From NCBI GenBank assembly GCA_045586785.1, contig JAZNBA010000085.1:1-64000 (forward strand): DNA of 64,000 nt, given 5' to 3'. Source of the DNA: UMGS1002 sp045586785. GTDB taxonomy: Bacteria > Bacillota > Clostridia > Oscillospirales > CAG-272. Shown here piece after piece: positions 54,416 through 62,857 of the stretch (position 1 is the first letter of the stretch; the number at the start of each line of letters is the position of its first letter). Both the position numbers and the translations under genes were made by a program. The notes beneath the pieces are model-generated. The model searched no databases. It saw nothing but the letters and a program-made list of their open reading frames with translations, and had not been told where the DNA came from.

Positions 54416-54426
54416 CGGAGGTTCAA

Positions 54427-54849
54427 ATGTTATCAGGAACTTATAAGTATGTGCTTGATCCTAAAAACAGAATATTTGTGCCTGCCGGCTTTCGCGAAGA
54501 ATTGGGTGCGTCGTTTATTGTGACTCGCAGCTTCCGTGATAGATTTCTTTGCTTTTATTCACAGCGCTCTTGGGAGGAATATATAGCCCCTTTAAAAGCT
54601 GCTCCGAGAAAAACATCAGAGGATACTTTGCGATTTCTTTATCGTACTGCTGCCGAGGTGACGCCAGATTCGCAGGGAAGGATACTTCTTCCTCAAACGC
54701 TGGTTGACTATGCTGGAATAGATAAAAACACATATATCATTGGTGTTGGAGAATACGGTGAAATATGGTCGGAAGCCTCGTATTTAATCAAGACTGAAAA
54801 TGAAAACGTTGAAAAAATGAGAGAAGAGTTAGAGCTTCTCGGATTGTGA
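54427..54849 (+). CDS. mraZ: Transcriptional regulator MraZ
   Basis: A 140-residue AbrB-like protein with two MraZ repeats: GTYKYVLDPKNRIFVPAGFRE (split 4-14 and 15-24) and EVTPDSQGRILLPQTLVDYAG near 77. It regulates the division and cell-wall cluster that it leads. GGCGGAGG precedes the ATG. It overlaps rsmH by four bases. Confidence 0.95.
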   Translation: MLSGTYKYVLDPKNRIFVPAGFREELGASFIVTRSFRDRFLCFYSQRSWEEYIAPLKAAPRKTSEDTLRFLYRTAAEVTPDSQGRILLPQTLVDYAGIDKNTYIIGVGEYGEIWSEASYLIKTENENVEKMREELELLGL

Positions 54850-55796
54850 TTGATATGGATAACATTATTTTTACTCACAAGCCGGTCATGTATGAAGAGT
54901 GCATGACTGCGTTGAATATTAAACCGGACGGAATTTATGTGGACGGTACTGCTGGCGGGGGCGGCCATTCATCAGGAATAGCTTCGCGACTTACTACAGG
55001 CCGACTTATTTCCATAGATCAGGACGCAGATGCTATTGCGGCAGCAGGTGCACGATTGGTGGAGTTCGGTGATAGGGTAACTCTGGTAAGAGATAATTTT
55101 AAAAATATAGCGTCGGTTTGCGCATCATTGGGAATAAATAAAATTGATGGTGTTTTGCTTGACCTTGGCGTGTCTTCCTATCAATTGGATACTGCTGACA
55201 GAGGATTCTCATATAACGCGAATGCGCCGCTGGATATGCGTATGGACCAAAGATGTGAAAAAAGCGCATATCACATTGTAAATGAATATGCATTTAATGA
55301 TTTGAAGCGTATAATATATGATTACGGCGAAGAGCGCTTTGCACCCAAAATCGCGTCTGCAATAGTTAATGCTCGTCAAAGTAAAAAAATTGAAACCACC
55401 GGAGAGTTGGCGAATATTATAAAGCTTGCAATACCATCAAGTGCCAGAGACGGAGGGCATCATCCTGCCAAAAGAACTTTCCAAGCTATCAGAATAGAAG
55501 TTAACGGCGAGCTTGATGTAATAGCACCTGCAATACGTGATGCTGTAAAGCTTTTGAATGTTGGCGGTCGTGCGGCTATTATTACATTTCATTCTTTGGA
55601 AGATAGGATTACCAAGCAAACATTTGCGTCCCTTGCATCGGGATGTACTTGTCCGCGTGATTTTCCTGTTTGTGTTTGCGGCAAGCGTCCTGAAGTTAAA
55701 CTTATTGGTAACAAGCCTATAGTTTCATCAGCAGAAGAATTGGATGATAATCCTCGTGCGCGAAGCGCCAAGCTAAGAGTCGTAGAAAAAGTTTAA
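54846..55796 (+). CDS. rsmH: 16S rRNA (cytosine-1402-N4)-methyltransferase RsmH
   Basis: A 316-residue methyltransferase with HKPVMYEECMTAL, the SAM motif YVDGTAGGGGHSSGIA (about 32-47), LLDLGVSSYQLD near 104 and FHSLEDRI near 246. GTG at 54846 overlaps the mraZ stop (GTGA); an ATG at 54855 would give the commoner N-terminus. Modifies the same rRNA base as RsmI elsewhere in the window. Confidence 0.95.
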   Translation: MIDMDNIIFTHKPVMYEECMTALNIKPDGIYVDGTAGGGGHSSGIASRLTTGRLISIDQDADAIAAAGARLVEFGDRVTLVRDNFKNIASVCASLGINKIDGVLLDLGVSSYQLDTADRGFSYNANAPLDMRMDQRCEKSAYHIVNEYAFNDLKRIIYDYGEERFAPKIASAIVNARQSKKIETTGELANIIKLAIPSSARDGGHHPAKRTFQAIRIEVNGELDVIAPAIRDAVKLLNVGGRAAIITFHSLEDRITKQTFASLASGCTCPRDFPVCVCGKRPEVKLIGNKPIVSSAEELDDNPRARSAKLRVVEKV

Positions 55797-55808
55797 GGAG
55801 GATAACAT

Positions 55809-56459
55809 ATGAATGGAAATATGTGCAATAATTCATCTTATTGCAGGCGTCATGCGTATGTAACTCGCAATAAATCTCAATCCCGTCACTTGGGTGTATC
55901 ATTCAAAGATTCTTATGATAATTCTCATGATTTTTTGAAATGCAATAATGCCAAAGTCGTGACTAATAACAATATTTTAAAAAAGACATATAACAAATTG
56001 ACATTACTGGTTTCTGATAAACAATCTTTTAATCAAATGATTGACAAAGCCGCTGATTGGCTTGAAGTTGATGATAAATCACTTCGTGTTGAAGGCGTAA
56101 AAAAGAAAATTCCGGTGAAATTGATATCGAGCGTAATTGTGATAGCTATTTCACTGATGCTTATTGTATCAGGGGCTGTAATAAGCTCTAAAGCTAATAT
56201 GGAGTTATATGCGTCTGAAAACAAGCTTGCGGAGCTACGTGAGCGTGAATCTTATATTGATGAGGCGCTGGAATTAAAAAATGACCTTGTTTATATAGAA
56301 GATATAGCGCGTAACAAACTCGGGATGATAGATCGCGAATATGGTACAGTTATGTATATTGACAAGAATAATAATGATAGAATAGAGATATATGAAAAAT
56401 CGACAGATACATCGGCTTTTCATGCATTGTTAAATGCACTGGGATTTTTTGAAGAATAA
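55809..56459 (+). CDS. ftsL: FtsL/DivIC-like division protein
   Basis: A 216-residue bitopic protein: about 95 polar residues, one membrane segment (about 98-117), a short coiled coil, then a conserved-looking IARNKLGMIDREYG near 175 resembling the DivIC/FtsL C-terminal motif. Its position between rsmH and the transpeptidase is the ftsL place. The cytoplasmic lead is much longer than the usual 30-40 residues. AAGGAGGATAA is a strong ribosome site. Confidence 0.75.
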   Translation: MNGNMCNNSSYCRRHAYVTRNKSQSRHLGVSFKDSYDNSHDFLKCNNAKVVTNNNILKKTYNKLTLLVSDKQSFNQMIDKAADWLEVDDKSLRVEGVKKKIPVKLISSVIVIAISLMLIVSGAVISSKANMELYASENKLAELRERESYIDEALELKNDLVYIEDIARNKLGMIDREYGTVMYIDKNNNDRIEIYEKSTDTSAFHALLNALGFFEE

Positions 56460-56526
56460 TTCAAGGATATCAATAATATAATTAGCATAGTATGAATAAA
56501 GCATACATTGAAAGCGAGGCGGTATA

Positions 56527-58794
56527 TTGACACCCAACTCAATATCTTCGGGAGCGATAAGACGTTCTACAATTATGGGCATATTGGTGGCATTGGTTCT
56601 TGCTGTATTGCTTTTTAGAATATTGTTGATTCAAACCGTTGATTTTGATAGATATCAATCAAAGGTTATAGATCAATTGACTACAGAGTCTGTTATAAAA
56701 GCGGATCGAGGAAATATATATGATTCAAATGGAGTGTTGTTAGCCACTAATATTACCACATACAGAATTTTTATTTCACCCAAAGGCATTCTTTCTTTTG
56801 ATAAGAGTAATGGACTTGAATCAGGAACAACTGCCGCTAATATTGCTAAAGGACTGTCCGAGATACTTAACGAAGACTATGGAGTCACATATGAAGCAGT
56901 GTTGACGCACACTACATACACCAAAGTGTTAGACAGAACTATTGCAAGAAATGTTGATGAACAAACCACAGAAAAAGTTCGTATTTTTATAGCTGACAAT
57001 AAATATAATGATCAAATATATATAGAAGCTACAAGCACACGTTATTATCCTCAGGGAACTTTGGCTGCGCATGTAATTGGTTTCACAAGTAGTGACGGTG
57101 TTGGACTATATGGAATAGAAAATAAATATGATGAGCAGTTAAGTGGAATTTCAGGTAAATATATAACGGCACGAGATTCCAGCGGCAATGAGATGCCGTA
57201 TGAATATGAAAGCTATGTTGCAGCGCAAAATGGTTATAACATAACATCTACGCTGGATTCATACATTCAATCCGTTCTTGAAAAGCAACTTGAAATGACA
57301 ATGATTGAGTCGGGAGCTCAAAATCGCGTATGTGGCATAGTTATGGATGTGGATACGGGTGCTATACTGGGTATGGCTACTGCTCCTTCGTTTGATCTCA
57401 ATGATCCGTGGACACTGAACGAATTCTCTCAAAATGAGTTGAAGGAAACGGGAGCTGTTGAGGGTAGCGAGGAATATGATGCTATAAAGCGAGAATTATT
57501 GCTGAAAACATGGTCTAACAAAGCGGTTACCGAGATATATATTCCCGGTTCTACTTTTAAAATATTGACGGTATCAATGGCATTGGAAGAAAAGTTATCT
57601 GCGTTGCAGAACAAATTTTTTTGTTCGGGAGCATATTCTGTTGCAGGTAGATTGATACATTGCCATAATACGAAAGGGCATGGATGGTTGAATTGGCAAG
57701 GCGGTCTTCAACAGTCTTGTAACCCATTTATGATGAGTTTAGGACAAGGTATAGGAACCGATAAATTTTATAATTATGTAAAGCAATTTGGTTATCTTGA
57801 AAAAACGGGAATAGATCTTCCGGGTGAAGGCACAAGTATATTTTATTCTGAATCTTCGTTTAGTGAAATAGACTTGGCGGTATCTTCGTTTGGACAAAAC
57901 TTTAAAATATCAGCTATTCAACATATAACCGCAATATCTGCAGTTGCTAACGGTGGATATCTTGTGGAGCCGCATGTTGTATCTAAGATAACTGATTCGG
58001 ACGGAAATATAATATACCAACATTCAAATGAAACCAAAAGACAAATTATTAGTGACGCAACATGCAGAGAGGTTTCGGCAACTCTTGAAATGGGAGTATC
58101 CGGTGATGGCGGTGCAAGAAACGCATATGTTGCCGGATATAGAGTCGCTGCTAAAACAGGAACATCTGAGAAAATTGGCGATGACAAAGAACTACGTATA
58201 GGCTCATGCATTGGATATGCGCCTGCGGATGATCCAAAGGTAGCGGTTCTTATCATCGTTGATGAGCCGACTATCGGTTCTTTATACGGTAGCTCGGTTG
58301 CTGCACCATATGTTGGCAATGTTATGGAAGAAATACTTCCATATTTGGGGGTAGAAGCTAAATATTCGGCGAAAGAACTTGCCAAATTAGCGATAAGCAT
58401 CCCTAATTTCTGTTATTGGACTACGGATTTGGCACAAACATATGCTGAAAATTTGGATTTGGAAGTGGAAATTCGCGGAGATGGCAAGTATGTTCTTAAA
58501 CAGTCACCAAATTCAGGAGATTTAGTGGAAAAGGGAACAGGAAAGATAATACTTTATACCACCAATGATGAAATTTCCAAAACTTATACAGTACCGGATG
58601 TTGTTGGACGAACCGCGGCGGCTGCAAATAGTTTACTGGTAAGTTCCGGATTTAACGTAAGGATACAAAGCAGTCCGGGTGACTTCAGCGGCCCCGGAAC
58701 AGTTGTGGTGTCTCAGTCTCCGGTTGCGGGAACTGTTGCAACAGAAGGTAGTGTTATAACCATTGAGTTTAAACATAACAATGATAAAGACTGA
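56527..58794 (+). CDS. Class B penicillin-binding protein with PASTA domains (SpoVD/PbpB type)
   Basis: A 755-residue septal transpeptidase: N-terminal membrane anchor (about 14-38), PBP dimer domain, transpeptidase domain with the STFK box (near residue 340), the SCN triad in QQSCNPF and KTGTSE, and two C-terminal PASTA repeats (about 620-685 and 686-750). It cross-links peptidoglycan at the septum, or at the cortex if it is SpoVD. It starts with TTG behind GAGGCGG. No separate pbpB or spoVD copy is visible, so it may do both jobs. Confidence 0.9.
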   Translation: MTPNSISSGAIRRSTIMGILVALVLAVLLFRILLIQTVDFDRYQSKVIDQLTTESVIKADRGNIYDSNGVLLATNITTYRIFISPKGILSFDKSNGLESGTTAANIAKGLSEILNEDYGVTYEAVLTHTTYTKVLDRTIARNVDEQTTEKVRIFIADNKYNDQIYIEATSTRYYPQGTLAAHVIGFTSSDGVGLYGIENKYDEQLSGISGKYITARDSSGNEMPYEYESYVAAQNGYNITSTLDSYIQSVLEKQLEMTMIESGAQNRVCGIVMDVDTGAILGMATAPSFDLNDPWTLNEFSQNELKETGAVEGSEEYDAIKRELLLKTWSNKAVTEIYIPGSTFKILTVSMALEEKLSALQNKFFCSGAYSVAGRLIHCHNTKGHGWLNWQGGLQQSCNPFMMSLGQGIGTDKFYNYVKQFGYLEKTGIDLPGEGTSIFYSESSFSEIDLAVSSFGQNFKISAIQHITAISAVANGGYLVEPHVVSKITDSDGNIIYQHSNETKRQIISDATCREVSATLEMGVSGDGGARNAYVAGYRVAAKTGTSEKIGDDKELRIGSCIGYAPADDPKVAVLIIVDEPTIGSLYGSSVAAPYVGNVMEEILPYLGVEAKYSAKELAKLAISIPNFCYWTTDLAQTYAENLDLEVEIRGDGKYVLKQSPNSGDLVEKGTGKIILYTTNDEISKTYTVPDVVGRTAAAANSLLVSSGFNVRIQSSPGDFSGPGTVVVSQSPVAGTVATEGSVITIEFKHNNDKD

Positions 58795-58853
58795 TATATT
58801 AGTACATGTATAAGCCCGGAAGTTTAAATATTAACTTCAATGGAGGCAATTAT

Positions 58854-60347
58854 ATGGATTTAATATCACTTTTGAACATAGCAGGAATAGAGTGCCTTGA
58901 TTTGGTTGAACCAATAAATATAACAAAAGTGGTTTCAGATTCTCGATGCATATGTGAGGGATGCTTGTATGTATGTGTAAGAGGAATTCATAACGACGGA
59001 CACAGATTCATTAATGATGCGATTAAAGCGGGCGCAGCTGCTGTTGTTGCAGAAAAAGGCGCATTGGTTGATAAATGCAATATTATTTCATGCATTGTTA
59101 TTGAAGTAACAAATTCTCGTAAGGCGCTTGCTTGTTTATGTGATGCTTGGTATGGGTTGCCATCGTCAAAAATGAAATTTATTGCGGTAACAGGTACCAA
59201 CGGAAAGACAACTGTAACGCACATCTTGAAAAAAATATTTGAAACGGCACTATATCGTTGTGGACTTATAGGAACAATCAGCTGTCTGTCGATGGACAGA
59301 CAGCTGTTTTCTGACAATTTTAATCCGCTTGCCAATATGACGACTCCGGATCCAGAGCAATTATACTATCTGCTATCTCAAATGGTGAATGATGGTGTTG
59401 AATATGTATTTATTGAGGCATCTTCTCATGCGCTTGAGTTGGATAAGCTGTTTCCTATACATTTTTCCGCTTCTGTATTTACAAATCTTACTCCTGACCA
59501 TTTGGATTTTCATGGAGATATGGATAAATATGTTGCTGCCAAGAAAAAACTTTTTAAAATGTCGGATTTAGCAGTTGTAAATATGGATTCTAAGTATTAT
59601 AATGATATTGTAAAAGCATGTGTTGGCCGTGTGGTGAGTTGCTCAGAGTTGGAAAAAGAGTCGGATTATTTTGCAAATAATGTGGTTGATTGCGGAATCA
59701 ACGGCTTTAGCTATACAATGAGCTCCTCCGAAACTATTATTAAGTTAAAAAGTCATTTGCCGGGGAGTTTTAATGTTATGAATACACTTCAGGCGGCCGT
59801 ATGTGCTTTTGAAATGGGGATTTCGCCAATCCATATTGTTGAGGCAATATCTTCTGTTACAGGTATTGACGGAAGAATGGAAAAAATAAAGTTGAGCTCC
59901 AATATAGCATTTTCAGTATTTATAGATTATGCGCACACTCCGGATGCTTTGGATAATTTATTGAAATCTGTTCGTGAATTTTGTAGTTCGAAACAACGAC
60001 TGATAGTTGTTTTTGGCTGTGGAGGCGGACGCGATAAAAGCAAGCGACCTATCATGGGCGAAATAGCCACCCGGCTTGCGGATTTTGTTGTTATTACGTC
60101 AGATAATTGCAGAGATGAGTCTCCGAATGATATTATAGAAGATATATTATCAGGCGTTTCAGGACGAAAAAATTATAAGATAATTGCTGATAGAAGAATC
60201 GCAATAGAGCAAACAATAAGAAGTGCCAAACCTAATGACGTAATAATATTAGCCGGAAAAGGGCATGAACAATATGAGATAAATCAAAATGGCAAAGTGC
60301 CTTTTTCAGAAAAAAATATTGTTTTAAATGTAGTAGATAATATCTAA
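58854..60347 (+). CDS. murE: UDP-N-acetylmuramoyl-tripeptide synthetase MurE
   Basis: A 497-residue Mur ligase adding the third amino acid. ATP loop VTGTNGKTTVTH near 110, EASSHALELD near 180 and the carbamylated-lysine stretch AAKKKLF follow in order. SDNCRDE near 420 keeps the arginine of the DNPR motif, which favours meso-diaminopimelate over lysine as substrate. TGGAGG at 58841-58846 fixes the ATG at 58854; the frame is open 16 codons earlier. Confidence 0.93.
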   Translation: MDLISLLNIAGIECLDLVEPINITKVVSDSRCICEGCLYVCVRGIHNDGHRFINDAIKAGAAAVVAEKGALVDKCNIISCIVIEVTNSRKALACLCDAWYGLPSSKMKFIAVTGTNGKTTVTHILKKIFETALYRCGLIGTISCLSMDRQLFSDNFNPLANMTTPDPEQLYYLLSQMVNDGVEYVFIEASSHALELDKLFPIHFSASVFTNLTPDHLDFHGDMDKYVAAKKKLFKMSDLAVVNMDSKYYNDIVKACVGRVVSCSELEKESDYFANNVVDCGINGFSYTMSSSETIIKLKSHLPGSFNVMNTLQAAVCAFEMGISPIHIVEAISSVTGIDGRMEKIKLSSNIAFSVFIDYAHTPDALDNLLKSVREFCSSKQRLIVVFGCGGGRDKSKRPIMGEIATRLADFVVITSDNCRDESPNDIIEDILSGVSGRKNYKIIADRRIAIEQTIRSAKPNDVIILAGKGHEQYEINQNGKVPFSEKNIVLNVVDNI

Positions 60348-60377
60348 TAAGCAAACAAATGACAAGTGGAGGAGCTT

Positions 60378-61832
60378 ATGAAAATAAAATTGGGGGCCGG
60401 GACATTAACAATGTCGGAAATATCTTGTTATACGAATGGAATTGTATGTGGTCCTGCGAATATTAAAATTGAATATGTATGTACCGACTCTCGTGAAGCT
60501 GATGAACACACACTGTTCGTTGCGTTTACAGGCGAGCGTGTGGATGGCCATGATTATGTGCTTTCGTCGTATCAGGCGGGATGCAGATGCTTTTTGACAG
60601 AAAGGAAAATTGATATTCCCAGCGACGCGTGTTTAGTTTTGGTACATGATAGTACGCAAGCGCTGTTGCAAATGGCTGCTGAATACAAATGTAGAGTAGA
60701 CTGTCGCAGAATAGGTATAACAGGTAGCGTGGGAAAGACAACTACTAAAGAAATGGTTGCGTCGGTGCTATCTGAATTTGGTGAAACACATAAAACGTTT
60801 GGCAATTATAACAGCACTATAGGTATGCCGCTTACACTAATGGAAACTCCACAAAGCACAGAGATGTCAGTAATCGAAATGGCAATGAGTGGATTGGGCG
60901 AGATTCGTGCAATGTCATTATCAGCTTGTCCTGATATTGCTGTGATTACTAACATAGGCAGCTCTCACATGGAATCTTTGGGTTCGCGCGAAAATATAAG
61001 AAATGCTAAGCTTGAGATCATTGAAGGTTTGAAGACCGATGGATATTTGATAATTAACGCAGATGACTCTATGCTGAAAAATATGTCTTACAACGTAAAA
61101 AATGTTGTTCGCATAGGAATAAATAACGTTCAAGCCGATTATGTGGCTCAAAATATAGAAACAAATCAAAGCTGTACTTTATTTGACATTAAGTGTACAA
61201 GTAAGACCATAAAAAATATAAAAATTCCCGTTATTGGAGAGCATAATGTTTATGCGGCCTTGATTGCTGCGGCAATTAGTGATATAATTGGAATTGATGA
61301 AAATAAGCTTAAGGTTGGGCTTGCTTCCTTTGCCGGTGTGGGCTTGCGCCAAAACATTGTTCATATAGGAGATTTGACCGTAATTGAGGACTGTTATAAT
61401 GCAAGTCCTGAGTCGATGAGAGCGGCTATAAATGTATTGTGCAAGCTTGGTGGTAAAGACAAACGCAAGTTAGCTTTGCTGGGAGATATGCGGGAACTGG
61501 GTAACAGCTCTGAGGCATTGCATCGTGGTATTGGAGAATATGTTGTCGAAAATGGCGTTGATATGTTGTTTACGATTGGAAGATCGGCTCGTTATATTGC
61601 AGACGGAGCTTTGAAATGTGGAATGAGCAGTGAATCAATATTTATCAATGAAGATGAGAACGAATATGAGAATGTGGCAAACGAAATAATGCGAATATCA
61701 ACCATGGGAGATGTTCTTTTAGTTAAAGCCAGTCGTGCTATACGGGCAGAACGAGTGGTGGAATCTTTACAACGGCTTTATGATGGTGAGATAACTAAAA
61801 ATAATGACAATTTTAAAGGACAGGATTTGTGA
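60378..61832 (+). CDS. murF: UDP-MurNAc-tripeptide:D-Ala-D-Ala ligase MurF
   Basis: A 484-residue Mur ligase completing the UDP-MurNAc pentapeptide. ITGSVGKTTTKEMVASVL near 115 is the ATP loop, EMAMSGLGEIRAMS near 170 and DCYNASPESMRAAI near 335 are MurF-specific. The ATG at 60378 follows TGGAGGAG closely. It shares the TGATG junction with mraY. Confidence 0.95.
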   Translation: MKIKLGAGTLTMSEISCYTNGIVCGPANIKIEYVCTDSREADEHTLFVAFTGERVDGHDYVLSSYQAGCRCFLTERKIDIPSDACLVLVHDSTQALLQMAAEYKCRVDCRRIGITGSVGKTTTKEMVASVLSEFGETHKTFGNYNSTIGMPLTLMETPQSTEMSVIEMAMSGLGEIRAMSLSACPDIAVITNIGSSHMESLGSRENIRNAKLEIIEGLKTDGYLIINADDSMLKNMSYNVKNVVRIGINNVQADYVAQNIETNQSCTLFDIKCTSKTIKNIKIPVIGEHNVYAALIAAAISDIIGIDENKLKVGLASFAGVGLRQNIVHIGDLTVIEDCYNASPESMRAAINVLCKLGGKDKRKLALLGDMRELGNSSEALHRGIGEYVVENGVDMLFTIGRSARYIADGALKCGMSSESIFINEDENEYENVANEIMRISTMGDVLLVKASRAIRAERVVESLQRLYDGEITKNNDNFKGQDL

Positions 61833-62830
61833 TGAAATATAAAATGCTGATAGAATTTATTGCGGTATTGGTAAGTGTATTTGGCCTTACGGTTATAGCT
61901 GCCAGAATAATTATCCCTATTTTAAAAAGTCATAAAATGGGACAGGTGATATTAGATATTGGTCCCAGGTGGCACAAAAGTAAAGAGGGAACACCCACAA
62001 TGGGAGGCATATGTTTTATTTTAGCAATTCTCATTGTTTTGGCCGTAGTAGCTGTGTATTCTGCGTTCGTTGGTGGAACATCTGAGCTTATTCCGCTTGC
62101 GTTAACATTATGCTTGGCTGTTTTTAATGGTATTATAGGCTTTGTGGATGATTATTGTAAACTTGTAAAAAAGAAAAATGAAGGACTAAAGGCATATCAG
62201 AAGTTTTTACTTCAACTCATTGCGGCAGGTGCATATATTTATATAATGATCATAACCGAAAATATTAACACATCTCTGCATATTCCTTTTACCGATATTT
62301 CAGTTGAATTGGGATGGGGATATTATGTTTTTGCGGTGTTGATAATAACAGGTGTGGTCAACAGTGTTAATCTTACCGATGGCATTGACGGATTGGCGAG
62401 TTGTGTTGTTTTTGTGATTGCTTCGTTTTTTGCTGTTGTAGCATTTTCTTTGAGTTTCTTGTCACTTGCATTGGCGTCTGCGTCGCTTATCGGAGGAACA
62501 CTTGGATTCCTTGTGTACAACTTTCACCCTGCACGAGTTTTTATGGGAGATACCGGTTCATTGTTCTTAGGTGGAATGATCGTTGGAATGGCATTTATGA
62601 TAGGTGATCCATTGATAATTATTTTGGCTGGATTAGTTTGTATTATAGAAACTTTTTCCGTTATGCTTCAGGTAGGATATTATAAACTAACACATGGAAA
62701 AAGGCTGTTTAAGATGGCACCCATCCATCATCATTTTGAAAAATGTGGTTGGAGTGAAAACAAAGTTGTTCTTGTGTTCAGTTTAATAACACTTGTTGGC
62801 TGTATTGCCGCGTGGTTTGGCTTGGGATAA
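61832..62830 (+). CDS. mraY: Phospho-MurNAc-pentapeptide transferase MraY
   Basis: A 332-residue membrane enzyme that makes lipid I, about ten membrane segments. GTPTMGGICFI, DDYCKLVKKKNEGL (with the catalytic Asp pair), NLTDGIDGLA, and MGDTGSLFLGG, then PIHHHFEKCGW, match the family in order. The ATG overlaps the murF stop. It is followed directly by ftsW, with no murD. Confidence 0.96.
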   Translation: MKYKMLIEFIAVLVSVFGLTVIAARIIIPILKSHKMGQVILDIGPRWHKSKEGTPTMGGICFILAILIVLAVVAVYSAFVGGTSELIPLALTLCLAVFNGIIGFVDDYCKLVKKKNEGLKAYQKFLLQLIAAGAYIYIMIITENINTSLHIPFTDISVELGWGYYVFAVLIITGVVNSVNLTDGIDGLASCVVFVIASFFAVVAFSLSFLSLALASASLIGGTLGFLVYNFHPARVFMGDTGSLFLGGMIVGMAFMIGDPLIIILAGLVCIIETFSVMLQVGYYKLTHGKRLFKMAPIHHHFEKCGWSENKVVLVFSLITLVGCIAAWFGLG

Positions 62831-62857
62831 AATATTTATGATAAAGGAGGCGTGATT

